Assembly: GCA_023259635.1 (NCBI GenBank)
Contig: JALRGX010000158.1
Span: 1 to 39,338, forward strand
From: Methylotenera sp.
GTDB lineage: Bacteria > Pseudomonadota > Gammaproteobacteria > Burkholderiales > Methylophilaceae
Length of the DNA: 39,338 bases
Reading direction: 5' to 3'
The position numbers and the translations under genes were made by a program. Positions 10,231 through 18,168 of the stretch are shown here, in pieces. Each line of letters starts with the position of its first letter. The stretch's first letter is position 1. The notes under the pieces are model-generated. The model searched no databases and was not told the origin of the DNA. It was given only the letters and a program-made list of their open reading frames with translations.

Positions 10231-10623
10231 TTATTTCATTTCACTACTGCATTTACCTTCTTTGGCTTTTTCGGCACTGCATTTTCCCTCGGCTGCTTTA
10301 TCAGCGCTGCATTTACCTTCATGGGCTTTGTCAGCACTGCATTTTCCTTCAACGGTTTTCTCACCGCCGCATTTGCCTTCATGGGCTTTTTCGGCGCTGC
10401 AGTTACCTTCTGCTACTTTTTCAGATTTTTTCATGTTTGCACCGCATTTGCCAGTGCCGCATTTTCCATCCTTCGCTTTGGTTTGGTTATCTGCTACTTG
10501 ATAGCCGCTGGATAGTGACTTTAATGCAAATGGATTTTCTGCTGCATTGACAGTGCTTGCTGCGATAGAAAGTGCAAATGCGCCGCCGATAGCGAGTGAG
10601 ATGGTTTTTTGTGTCTTGTTCAT
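10231..10623 (-). CDS. hvfA: HvfA-like Cys-repeat RiPP precursor, probable copper-binding peptide
   Basis: This 130-residue precursor has a Sec signal peptide (hydrophobic 8-26, likely cleavage after VNA before AENPF), the conserved NPFALKSLSSGYQVAD segment, then a Lys/Glu/Ala-rich tail. The tail holds eight cysteines, all within variants of E-G-K-C-G/S: DGKCG, TGKCG, EGNCS, EGKCG and four EGKCS. In HvfA-type systems HvfB/HvfC modify the Cys of EGKCG repeats into copper-chelating groups before export through Sec. Here only one of eight sites is the exact EGKCG. There is no cysteine outside the repeats. The ribosome binding site AAGGA is good. The gene lies 60 nt after the anti-sigma gene and 32 nt before hvfB. 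Product chemistry is inferred from the family. Confidence 0.88.
   Translation of the reverse strand: MNKTQKTISLAIGGAFALSIAASTVNAAENPFALKSLSSGYQVADNQTKAKDGKCGTGKCGANMKKSEKVAEGNCSAEKAHEGKCGGEKTVEGKCSADKAHEGKCSADKAAEGKCSAEKAKEGKCSSEMK
10261..10410. repeat. Five 30-bp tandem repeats encoding EGKC decapeptides of HvfA
   Basis: Five imperfect 30-bp units (10261, 10291, 10321, 10351, 10381) encode ten-residue periods starting E-G-K/N-C. A partial unit sits at 10246-10260. The units differ at third positions and in residues 6-10, so the array is old rather than a fresh amplification, but copy number could still vary between strains. Confidence 0.9.
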
Positions 10624-10683
10624 TTTAGATTCCTTGAATAAATATTAAAAAATAATGTGGTTCTCATTAAACAGTTTCGGCAC

Positions 10684-10932
10684 TTACTGATTGGACTCAA
10701 CCGCATGCAAAATCCTGTTTTTTACTTCTAACGGGAGTTTTATAGTGCTGTCGTGTTCTATACTATTTCTGATCCGCTGCAAGGCAGTGCGCAACATAAA
10801 TAGTTGACGCTTAAACTGGCTGCATGGATTGCATATAAAAAGATGCAGTTTTAACAGCAATCTTTCTGACCACGTCAATGGACGGTCTAAAGATTGTGAA
10901 AGGAGTTGGCTGGCTTGTTTACAGGTGAGCAT
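10684..10932 (-). CDS. Short zinc-binding anti-sigma factor
   Basis: This 82-residue protein carries a zf-HC2/ZAS-like signature: an early Cys (Cys4, MLTCKQASQLLS) and H-x3-C-x2-C (HLFICNPC, His30, Cys34, Cys37). There is no transmembrane segment, so it should be a cytoplasmic anti-sigma factor like the MseR/ChrR-ZAS type, rather than a membrane-anchored one. Zinc-type anti-sigma factors often release their sigma factor on thiol oxidation or metal stress. It starts 14 nt after the ECF sigma gene, the usual arrangement for a cognate pair. A comparable sigma/MseR pair lies near DUF692 genes in Neisseria (from memory). Confidence 0.8.
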   Translation of the reverse strand: MLTCKQASQLLSQSLDRPLTWSERLLLKLHLFICNPCSQFKRQLFMLRTALQRIRNSIEHDSTIKLPLEVKNRILHAVESNQ

Positions 10933-10946
10933 AATATTTCACTTAC

Positions 10947-11501
10947 CTAAATCCAATTTAACTCTAAACATTTTCTCAATCCCATCCGGGCTCTATATAA
11001 CATTACCCAGGCATTGGTCGCAGTGATATCAAGTTCCTTACAAATATTTTCATTTTCGAGCTCATGCACATCGCGCAGCATGAAAATTGCTTTTAATTTT
11101 TTAGGTAATTTGCTCAGGCATTCATCCAATACAGCGAGAAACTGTTTTTGTTCCAGTGAATTATCCGGTATATCCATGGCCTGAGGTTTATCCAGCCAGT
11201 GACCGGACTTGTCAAAAAAGTCATCCATGCTAAGTTCTGATGCATCCAGGTCTATGAAGTCGGAAACTGGTTGTTCGCGTAATTGTTTGCGCTGTAAGTC
11301 GATTATTTTATGTTTAAGAATGCCAGTAAGCCAGGTTCTGGCTGACGATTCACCTTCAAAGCTGTTGTTTTTAATGGCAGCCAGCATTGTCTCCTGCATG
11401 GCGTCTTCTGCAAGATGAGGGTCTTTTAATCTTGCCAGGGCAAAGCGATACAGGTAATCGCCATGTGCATTGAGCCAGTCATTGATATTTTTATTTGCCA
11501 T
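10947..11501 (-). CDS. ECF-family RNA polymerase sigma factor
   Basis: This 184-residue sigma-70 family protein has only regions 2 and 4. Region 2 (about residues 12-85) shows the core-binding DPHLAEDAMQETMLAAI and the -10 recognition segment ending in TWLTGILKHKIIDLQR. An acidic linker (about 88-125) leads to region 4 (about 130-180), with the helix-turn-helix LPKKLKAIFMLRDVHELENENIC and CKELDITATNAWVMLYRAR. It is followed at 14 nt by its probable anti-sigma gene and then hvfABC, which are the likely targets. Its ATG overlaps the DUF1841 stop (TAATG), so translation is probably coupled. I cannot identify its promoter sequence. Confidence 0.93.
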   Translation of the reverse strand: MANKNINDWLNAHGDYLYRFALARLKDPHLAEDAMQETMLAAIKNNSFEGESSARTWLTGILKHKIIDLQRKQLREQPVSDFIDLDASELSMDDFFDKSGHWLDKPQAMDIPDNSLEQKQFLAVLDECLSKLPKKLKAIFMLRDVHELENENICKELDITATNAWVMLYRARMGLRKCLELNWI

Positions 11502-11941
11502 TATGCTTTTGCGGCTCGTTCATTCAGCAGTTCAAGGTAGTGGGCGGAATCTAAAGGCACATTGTTATGCTGGGAATGCCAGATGGTTTCCGCCAGGCAT
11601 TCCAGCAAGTCATGCTGTGCGAGGTGTTTGTCGCCATGCTTTTCGAGTAATGTAGCATAAACTTTACTGATGCCGATAGGCTGGTTGATGCTAACCTGCT
11701 CAATCACCGAGAGGTGCAGGCTGATATGCAGGAATGGGTTGGTTTCTCCCATTTCAGGAAAATACTGTTGCTGCATGTAGCGTTCCGGTACGTTTAATAT
11801 TGCATGATATTCCGGATGCATCTGGATGACTTCAACCGCAATTTTCTCCAGATCCGTCAGCACGGCGTGTTGTTTGAATTTGGCCCATGCATCAAATAGA
11901 AATTGGCGTGCCTGATCGCGGCTAGGATTGTATAAGCTCAT
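11501..11941 (-). CDS. DUF1841 protein
   Basis: This 146-residue protein matches DUF1841 by its N-terminus (MSLYNPSRDQARQFLFDAW) and the central ETNPFLHISLHLSVIEQ segment with conserved His residues, followed by HGDKHLAQHDLLECLAE. The many conserved His/Asp/Glu suggest metal binding, but no function is established. It lies 23 nt after the FIST gene, and its TAA overlaps the ATG of the sigma factor gene by one base. Confidence 0.85.
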   Translation of the reverse strand: MSLYNPSRDQARQFLFDAWAKFKQHAVLTDLEKIAVEVIQMHPEYHAILNVPERYMQQQYFPEMGETNPFLHISLHLSVIEQVSINQPIGISKVYATLLEKHGDKHLAQHDLLECLAETIWHSQHNNVPLDSAHYLELLNERAAKA

Positions 11942-11964
11942 GTTGTGTATTGAATACGGGTTAT

Positions 11965-13047
11965 TTATATTGCTGAAAATAAGGAAAGTACTGCCGAATA
12001 AGGCAGTAGCTGATTGCTGCCGTTAATGTAGGTAATTTCACCGTTGCCGTAAAAACCTAATAATGGCATGTTAGGAAAAGTTTGTGTGATGACTTTTAAA
12101 TCACGGTCAACACCATTGTAAAAGTATGGCCCTCTTCCAAGACAGGAAAACATGAGTCCAAAATCTGGCATACATCCGAGTTGTTCGGTTAGGCGGTGTG
12201 TCATTATTGTAATATCCGCTTCAGCTGCGCTTGGGGTGCGTAATGACCAGCTCAGAAATTGGCCGGGTCTGAGTGGCTGTGCCAAGGTGATGCTGCCATT
12301 ATCTTCATCACAGCTAATGATTGTGGTTTGATTGAAATTACCTTGCATGACTGCTTCTGCACTGTCGGCATATAAAACCGTTACTAAGTGCAATGGTACA
12401 TCGGTATCACTTTTACTGTAGGATCTCCATGCTTTTTGTAGTGCGCCTAACGGGGCTTGGTCATTGATTTGCATCAGGTCGAACAGGCGGGTCAGATGAA
12501 TCTGCTGAGGTTGTGTCAGTAACTGCACGCCATGTGAAGTGCCCGTAGCAACGTTTGTGCCTGAGAAAAAAGCTTCTACATGCCCAGAGACATCGCCCCT
12601 GGCATTTTGCCACACTGAAAATGGGCCTTGCCCGATCGCGTCACCAGATACTCCCCCATAACGTTGATCGCCATTATTTAACCAGGTGCTATTGATGGCA
12701 TTCGGCGCTGTGAGTGTCAGTAATGCTTGGTTGTTGATGTTCTTTCTGGGTAATTCCAGTGTGACATTGTCACCAAATACCATCACAGCCGCAGCTGGTG
12801 CATCCAGCACCCAGTCCTCCTCAGTAAAAATTCCTGTCGTGGAGCAACCCATTACCTGTGTACAATTTGCGGCTTTTGCCGCTGTTTTAATAGCGGCTTG
12901 TGGGTTATCGGCAAATTCTGAGGTCAGTAAAAGCAGTACGCTGTTTGCAATGCTGATGTCAGCTTTACGCATGGCATTGGCCACAGCTTCACTCACTAAA
13001 TCTGGAGAAGGTTGACTGCCTAATACGATACTGCTTGCAACTTTCAT
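11965..13047 (-). CDS. FIST domain sensory protein
   Basis: This 360-residue soluble protein consists only of FIST_N (about 30-200) and FIST_C (about 215-340) domains. Marker segments are VMGCSTTGIF near residue 90, and GCMPDFGLMFSCLGRGPYF plus LLGFYGNGEI near the C-terminus. FIST domains are ligand-sensing modules, proposed to bind small molecules such as amino acids; here no output domain is fused. It starts 2 nt after nth and precedes the DUF1841/sigma genes. A role in signalling to nearby regulators is possible but unsupported beyond position. Confidence 0.88.
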   Translation of the reverse strand: MKVASSIVLGSQPSPDLVSEAVANAMRKADISIANSVLLLLTSEFADNPQAAIKTAAKAANCTQVMGCSTTGIFTEEDWVLDAPAAAVMVFGDNVTLELPRKNINNQALLTLTAPNAINSTWLNNGDQRYGGVSGDAIGQGPFSVWQNARGDVSGHVEAFFSGTNVATGTSHGVQLLTQPQQIHLTRLFDLMQINDQAPLGALQKAWRSYSKSDTDVPLHLVTVLYADSAEAVMQGNFNQTTIISCDEDNGSITLAQPLRPGQFLSWSLRTPSAAEADITIMTHRLTEQLGCMPDFGLMFSCLGRGPYFYNGVDRDLKVITQTFPNMPLLGFYGNGEITYINGSNQLLPYSAVLSLFSAI

Positions 13048-13049
13048 TT

Positions 13050-13712
13050 TTAATTCCGCGGCGCTTGGTCCGGTATTAGGTTGAATTCTTTCGCCTTATA
13101 CTCGCACAGGTCTGCAATGCAGCATTGGCCGCATTTTGGTTTGCGTGCAGTACAGGTATAGCGGCCATGCAGGATTAACAGGTGATGTGCATCTTTTATA
13201 AATTCTTTTGGAATTGTTTTAAGGTATTTCTTTTCAACCTCGAGTACGGTTTTACCGGGTGCAAGATTAATCCGGTTACCTAATCTGAATAAATGTGTAT
13301 CCACGGCTATTGTCGGTTCGCCAAAGGCTGTATTCAGAATAACATTGGCTGTTTTACGGCCAACGCCAGGCAGGGCCTCCAGTGCGGCACGGCTGTCCGG
13401 TACCTGCGATTGATGCGCAGTGATTAGTTTCTGGCAGGTAGCAAGTATATTTTTTGCTTTAGAGTGATATAAACCAATTGATTTGATATAGCTTTCCAGG
13501 CCGTGCAGCCCGAGCGCAAGAATAGTTTCTGGAGTGTTGGCAACAGTGAACAGTTGTTCAGTGGCGATGTTAACGCCCTTATCTGTAGCCTGTGCCGACA
13601 GAATCACTGCGATCAATAACTCAAAAGTACTGCTGTGCCTGAGTTCTGTCGTCGGATTGGGGATAGCAATGCTTAAGCGTTTGAAAATCTCTAAGCGTTG
13701 CTGGGCGTTCAT
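13050..13712 (-). CDS. nth: Endonuclease III
   Basis: This 220-residue bifunctional DNA glycosylase/AP lyase removes oxidised pyrimidines in base excision repair. The helix-hairpin-helix LPGVGRKTANVIL holds the catalytic Lys, VDTHLFRLGNR the catalytic Asp, and the C-terminal [4Fe-4S] ligands show the C-x6-C-x2-C-x5-C pattern (CTARKPKCGQCCIADLC). It follows rnfE by 27 nt. The rnf/rsx-nth order is the same as in Escherichia coli, which supports orthology. Length is normal. Confidence 0.97.
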   Translation of the reverse strand: MNAQQRLEIFKRLSIAIPNPTTELRHSSTFELLIAVILSAQATDKGVNIATEQLFTVANTPETILALGLHGLESYIKSIGLYHSKAKNILATCQKLITAHQSQVPDSRAALEALPGVGRKTANVILNTAFGEPTIAVDTHLFRLGNRINLAPGKTVLEVEKKYLKTIPKEFIKDAHHLLILHGRYTCTARKPKCGQCCIADLCEYKAKEFNLIPDQAPRN

Positions 13713-13739
13713 GAATCAACGGTCGTCCTGCACACTTGA

Positions 13740-14423
13740 TCAGTGATTAAGTGCTGGTTTAAGGTTGCTTTGCGGCATGTCTGTTTTTTTGCTATTCCTG
13801 ACCTCGGCCCAGTTGCGTAACGCAATCAGTGCGCCCAAGCCTAAAAACGCGCCCGGAGGTAGTACGGCAAACAAAAAGCCATGGTAATCGGGAATGACGG
13901 TCAGTACGATATTTTTGGCTGCGGGCCCAAATACCAGATCCATGCCGGAGAATAATGTACCCTTGCCTACTACTTCACGGATACCGCCTAGAAAACCTAA
14001 TACCAATGTTAATCCCAGTCCCATCATGAAGCCATCCAGCACCGATGGTGCAAAAGTATTTTTAGCCGCAAAAGATTCAACGCGCGCCAATACAATACAA
14101 TTTACGACAATGAGTGGAATAAAAATGCCTAATACTTTATGCAGGGGATGGGCAAACGCGTTGATGGACATATCAATAATGCTTACCAGCGCCGCGATGA
14201 CGAGAATAAATACCGGAACACGAATTTCGCTGGGCACAAGTTTACGCACCGGTGAAATGGTGCCGTTTGATGCGGCCATTACCAGGGCGGTAGCCAGGCC
14301 CAGACTGATGCCGTTTACCGCAGTTGTCGTGACGGCAAGCGTAGGGCAGAGTCCCAGTAACTGCACAACACCGGGATTCTGCTTCCATAGTCCATTAACA
14401 GTAATTTCTTTGTAGATACTCAT
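13740..14423 (-). CDS. rnfE: Rnf electron transport complex subunit E
   Basis: This 227-residue integral membrane protein belongs to the RnfA/RnfE/NqrD-E family, with about six membrane helices. It starts MSIYKEITVNGLWKQNPGVVQLLGLCPTLAV, whose NPGVVQLLGLCP is characteristic of RnfE/NqrD. RnfA and RnfE are homologous inverted-topology partners that hold a shared metal centre in the membrane. The C-terminal polar tail is slightly long. It starts 8 nt after rnfG and precedes nth. Confidence 0.96.
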   Translation of the reverse strand: MSIYKEITVNGLWKQNPGVVQLLGLCPTLAVTTTAVNGISLGLATALVMAASNGTISPVRKLVPSEIRVPVFILVIAALVSIIDMSINAFAHPLHKVLGIFIPLIVVNCIVLARVESFAAKNTFAPSVLDGFMMGLGLTLVLGFLGGIREVVGKGTLFSGMDLVFGPAAKNIVLTVIPDYHGFLFAVLPPGAFLGLGALIALRNWAEVRNSKKTDMPQSNLKPALNH

Positions 14424-14431
14424 GCTTAATC

Positions 14432-15142
14432 CTAATGTCCGGACTCATGTGCTGATTCGGACAGATGTTCTGATTTTTGTTCCAGTGTATGCTGGTTTTG
14501 CGCATAAAACTGTAATGTTTTTGCTACCGCTTTTACAACTGCACGCGGCGTAATTGTTGCACCGACCATATAATCAAATTTGCCGCCGTCTTTTTTGACT
14601 TTCCACTGTTCGGCCGGTGTTTTTTCGACAGATTCATTATCAAATAGTTTTATCCAGTTACCGCGCGTGATATCGATATAATCGCCCAGTCCTGGAGTCT
14701 CTTTGTATGCAAGTACACGCACACCACTTATCGTGCCGTCTGCGCGGATCGCAATCAGCAGTTTAATGTCACCGCCGTATCCGTCATGTGCAATCGCTTC
14801 CAGTATGACGCCTGCAAATTTATGATCAAGTTTCGCAATGTAGGCTTTACTTGGGGTTTTGTTGCCGAGCAGTGCGTTAGGTTCGATTTCAATTACATTA
14901 TTTAATATATTGTTATCCTGATCATCCGGATGTTTTTTATCGTGCTGGTGTTTGGCATCGCCATAGTAACGCTCATCCGGAAGTATCTGTTTAAATAAAG
15001 CCAGCCGTGCCTCGGCTTCATTTTTTTCGATAGGTTCGCGTGTAATGTTGAATATATAAGCAAGCAGTGCCGTGCCGATCAAGGCAAAAGCTACCATGGT
15101 AGCAGCAGTGACAGAAGTGTGTTTTACAATTGTATCTGACAT
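14432..15142 (-). CDS. rnfG: Rnf electron transport complex subunit G (FMN-binding)
   Basis: RnfG has one N-terminal membrane helix and a periplasmic FMN-binding domain. The covalent FMN attachment motif is seen as VGATITPRAV, with Thr in the S/V-G-A-T-x-T pattern; the segment YKETPGLGDYID is also typical. I place the start at the ATG at 15142 (MSDTIVKHTSVTAATMVAF, 236 residues). The in-frame ATG at 15196 would overlap rnfD by 47 nt and add 18 residues not expected in the family. With my start, 7 nt separate it from rnfD. The segment around residues 65-80 (KHQHDKKHPDDQDNN) is an unusually polar, His/Asp-rich insertion. Confidence 0.95.
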   Translation of the reverse strand: MSDTIVKHTSVTAATMVAFALIGTALLAYIFNITREPIEKNEAEARLALFKQILPDERYYGDAKHQHDKKHPDDQDNNILNNVIEIEPNALLGNKTPSKAYIAKLDHKFAGVILEAIAHDGYGGDIKLLIAIRADGTISGVRVLAYKETPGLGDYIDITRGNWIKLFDNESVEKTPAEQWKVKKDGGKFDYMVGATITPRAVVKAVAKTLQFYAQNQHTLEQKSEHLSESAHESGH

Positions 15143-15149
15143 GGTCGGC

Positions 15150-16172
15150 CTAATCTTTCGGGTGACCAAAAACACGGGGCTGGGTGTGCGCATCAATCAG
15201 CGGCACGCACATATTCATCAGCAGTACGGCAAAAGCTACGCCATCCGGGTAACCGCCATAAGTGCGGATTAGATAGGTAAGGACGGCAGCGCCCGCCGCA
15301 AAGTAGAGTTTACCGCGTGGAGTAGTAGGACCACTTACCGGATCGGTAATGATAAAGAAAGCACAGAGCATGGAGGCGCCACTCATCAGGTGGAATAGCG
15401 GGTCGGCAAAATGAGCCGGGTTTACTGCGTAAAATGCCAACGATATTGCTGCCAGTGCACCTAAGAATGCAGTAGGCAAGTGCCAGCTGATGATGCGTTG
15501 TTGAATCAGGTATAGGCCGCCAAGCAGGTAGGCTGCAGTCACAAATTCGCCGCCTTTGGCACCAAATATGCCAAAAATCGGTGCCTGCATGATGGCAGTA
15601 ATCTCATGCTTGAGCATAAGCTGTGTTTTTAAGTAATCAAGCGGTGTCGCCGAAGTGACCGCATCTATTTTTATCCCAGCCGGTAGTGTGTTGCTGAAAA
15701 TGAAGTGCAGTTGATCCATGAAGCTGAGCTTGGTTTGCGCCAAGATCAACGGTGCAGGCCATTTGGTCATGATGAGCGGGAATGAAATCAGCAATACCGC
15801 ATAACCTACCATGGCTGGGTTGAATGGATTGTAACCAAGTCCACCGTATAGCTGCTTGGCAATTACGATAGCGAAGAATGTGCCAACAACCACTAACCAC
15901 CAGGGAGCCAGTGGTGGGAGTGCCAGCGCCAGTATCCATGCGGTAACCACTGCGCTTAGATCAGACAGGTAGGGACGAATCGGGCGTTGGCGGATTTTAA
16001 GTAAAGCAGCTTCGGCGGCTAATGCAGTGGTGGTCGCCAGGGATATGGTGACCAGAATGCCGCCGCCATAGATCCATGCGTAGGCAAAAATGCCAGGCAC
16101 AAGCGCCAGCAGCACTTTGAGCATGATGCTGCTGACAGCAGGGGCGTTAGTAATATAAGGTGAACGGTTCAA
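15150..16172 (-). CDS. rnfD: Rnf electron transport complex subunit D
   Basis: This 340-residue membrane protein has about nine to ten helices and belongs to the RnfD/NqrB family. The covalent FMN site is seen as AVTSATPLDYLK, where Thr of the SAT motif carries the flavin. GLGYNPFNPAMVGYAVLLISFP is another family hallmark. Translation begins at TTG (16170-16172), supported by CGGGA about 7 nt upstream and by the family-typical N-terminus NRSPYITNAPAVS; no nearby ATG would keep it. It lies 40 nt after rnfC. Confidence 0.96.
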   Translation of the reverse strand: MNRSPYITNAPAVSSIMLKVLLALVPGIFAYAWIYGGGILVTISLATTTALAAEAALLKIRQRPIRPYLSDLSAVVTAWILALALPPLAPWWLVVVGTFFAIVIAKQLYGGLGYNPFNPAMVGYAVLLISFPLIMTKWPAPLILAQTKLSFMDQLHFIFSNTLPAGIKIDAVTSATPLDYLKTQLMLKHEITAIMQAPIFGIFGAKGGEFVTAAYLLGGLYLIQQRIISWHLPTAFLGALAAISLAFYAVNPAHFADPLFHLMSGASMLCAFFIITDPVSGPTTPRGKLYFAAGAAVLTYLIRTYGGYPDGVAFAVLLMNMCVPLIDAHTQPRVFGHPKD

Positions 16173-16212
16173 GTTTTATCCCGGTAACAAGTGTTGTTAT
16201 TGGCTCTAAAAT

Positions 16213-18168
16213 TTAATCTTCTGAATCCGATGCTTTCGCTTTGCCTGTTTGCAAGGCTTTTTCACGGATAGCATCTATTTCGTTAATCTCGGCTTGTACC
16301 GCAGGGCTCGCATCTTCGACATTTTTTGGGCTAATGCCTGCCTGGGCTGCTGCCAGTTTCTGTGCTTTTGCACGTTCGATCGCTGCGGCAATCAGCGCCT
16401 GCTTGTCTTTTTTAGCCTGTTCGGCCTTGGCTTGCGCATCTTGGTCTGCTTCAGCCGGTGCGGTTTCGCTGCTTGTGTGGGCTGTACTAGTAGTCTCAGT
16501 TTCTGTTTTTTCCGGTGTATCATCTGCTTGCGCGGCGGCGGCTTTTAAAGCTTTTGCACGCTCAATGGCTGCAGCAATCGCGGCTTTTTTGGCATCATCT
16601 GTAGTTGCGGCGGCAGCTGGTTTATCTGTTTCTGTTTTTGCCGGTGCGGTTTTGGCCTCTCCTGCTTTTGTGGCTTCAGCTTTGCCGCTGGCAGCGCGCT
16701 CGGCATGTTTCTGTGCGCGCTCCAGTTTCTCTCGTTCAATTCGCGCCAGCCTGAATTCATTGCGCTCACGTGCAAGGTCAGCGGCTTCCTTGGCTTTGTC
16801 TGCAGCGATAATTTCACTTTTCGCATAACGGTAATATTGCACCAGCGGAATGTTGCTAGGGCATACATAAGAGCAGCAGCCGCATTCGATACAGTCAAAC
16901 AGCTTGTAATCATACGCCTTTTCAAAATTATCTGATTTTGAAAACCAGTAAAGTTCCTGTGGCTGCAGGTTTACCGGGCAGGCATCGGCACAGCGGGCGC
17001 AGCGGATGCATGGCATTGCCGGCGGTGGCGGTGCAAACAGGTCAGGTGTTGCTGCAATAATGCAGTTTGCAGCTTTAGTGACCGGTACGTTAATGGTGGG
17101 TAGATCAAACCCCATCATAGGTCCACCCATAATAAAATGCGTAGTCCCTGATTTTGCACCGCCTGCCGCATCGATTAATGTTTGTAGCGGCGTGCCAAAT
17201 AGCACTTCAAAATTTTGTGGCGAGTTCACGCTGCCTGTCATGGTGACAATACGGCTAGTAGCCGGTTCGCCAAAAGTAAAATAGCGATAAATCGCCAGTA
17301 CTGTGGCAATGTTAAATACCTGTACCCCGACATCGGTTGAGCGTCTGTCATGTGGGATCTCAATGCCAAGCACTAAATGAATCAGGCGGCGTGCATCGCC
17401 GCTGGGGTAAAGTGTAGGCACTACTTTGACAGTAGTATTCGTTAAAGCTTTGCAGGCCGCGGTCATGGCGATGGTGGCTTCTGGCTTATTGTCTTCAATG
17501 CCGACAATACAATGTTCTGCTCCCAGCAGGAATTTTACGATTTCCATGCCTTTAACAATTTCATCCGCACGTTCGCGTATCAGCATGTCGTCGCAGGTAA
17601 TGTAAGGCTCACATTCTGCCGCGTTAATGACCAAGGTATGAATGTGTGATTTTCCATCGGCGCGTACTTTAATCTGGGTCGGAAAAGTGGCGCCGCCCAT
17701 GCCTACAATGCCGGAAGAACGTAAACTCGCAATTAATGTATTTTTGTCGGTGTTGCGCCAATCTGTAGTTTGTAATGGTATCCATTCATCTTTACCGTCA
17801 GGCGTTAAGGTGACGCACATATCTGGCAAGCCGGATGGGTGCGGGATAACTTGTTCGCTGATGGCGGTGATCGTGCCGGAAGTTGGTGCGTGTATGGCAG
17901 CCGATACAGTGCCTTCAGCTTCTGCCAGCATTTGCCCTTTCAGTACGCGGTCTCCAACCTGTACTTTTACTTTCGGGATATGCCCTACATGCTGGCGTAG
18001 AGGCAGAACCAGTTTTTCTGGAATAGAAAGTTTGGTAATGGGGCGCGTTGTGGATTCCTGCTTATGACCGTCCGGGTGAACGCCGCCATGGAATTTATAG
18101 ATATCAGCAGTTTCGCCGGTTTGGCCACGGACCAGTTTGCTGGCAAATTGAATGATTGAATTCATCAT
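16213..18168 (-). CDS. rnfC: Rnf electron transport complex subunit C with long Ala/Lys tail
   Basis: This 651-residue peripheral subunit probably takes electrons from or gives them to NADH through FMN. An N-terminal barrel-sandwich domain (about 25-110) precedes the NADH/FMN-binding region ([15 protein letters not shown] and [14 protein letters not shown]) and a SLBB-like segment. Two [4Fe-4S] clusters follow: [15 protein letters not shown] and [14 protein letters not shown]. The last 200 residues are a low-complexity Ala/Lys/Glu tail with two degenerate copies of [19 protein letters not shown], a feature common in proteobacterial RnfC/RsxC. Its start overlaps the rnfB stop by four bases (ATGA). 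A long open frame on the opposite strand across the tail is an artefact of this composition. Confidence 0.96.
   Translation of the reverse strand: MMNSIIQFASKLVRGQTGETADIYKFHGGVHPDGHKQESTTRPITKLSIPEKLVLPLRQHVGHIPKVKVQVGDRVLKGQMLAEAEGTVSAAIHAPTSGTITAISEQVIPHPSGLPDMCVTLTPDGKDEWIPLQTTDWRNTDKNTLIASLRSSGIVGMGGATFPTQIKVRADGKSHIHTLVINAAECEPYITCDDMLIRERADEIVKGMEIVKFLLGAEHCIVGIEDNKPEATIAMTAACKALTNTTVKVVPTLYPSGDARRLIHLVLGIEIPHDRRSTDVGVQVFNIATVLAIYRYFTFGEPATSRIVTMTGSVNSPQNFEVLFGTPLQTLIDAAGGAKSGTTHFIMGGPMMGFDLPTINVPVTKAANCIIAATPDLFAPPPPAMPCIRCARCADACPVNLQPQELYWFSKSDNFEKAYDYKLFDCIECGCCSYVCPSNIPLVQYYRYAKSEIIAADKAKEAADLARERNEFRLARIEREKLERAQKHAERAASGKAEATKAGEAKTAPAKTETDKPAAAATTDDAKKAAIAAAIERAKALKAAAAQADDTPEKTETETTSTAHTSSETAPAEADQDAQAKAEQAKKDKQALIAAAIERAKAQKLAAAQAGISPKNVEDASPAVQAEINEIDAIREKALQTGKAKASDSED

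Noticed and set aside
10246-10410. Regular repeats suggesting a CRISPR array
   Set aside because: The units are contiguous 30-bp coding repeats without unique spacers and stay in frame.
10201-10515. Plus-strand frame across hvfA, rich in Phe and Ala
   Set aside because: Its repeats are the complement of the 30-bp HvfA units; hvfA has signal peptide, ribosome binding site and operon context.
10640-10665. Fur-box-like AATGAGAACCA sequence upstream of hvfA
   Set aside because: Only one half resembles the consensus and the second half is out of phase by an extra base; too weak to call an operator.
13894-14415. 173-codon plus-strand frame opposite rnfE
   Set aside because: Antisense to a clear, conserved membrane protein gene; the translation shows no domain.
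16241-16828. 195-codon plus-strand frame opposite the rnfC tail
   Set aside because: It is the complement of a GC-rich Ala/Lys low-complexity region, which generates long antisense frames; its Ala/Ser/Cys-rich translation resembles no protein family.
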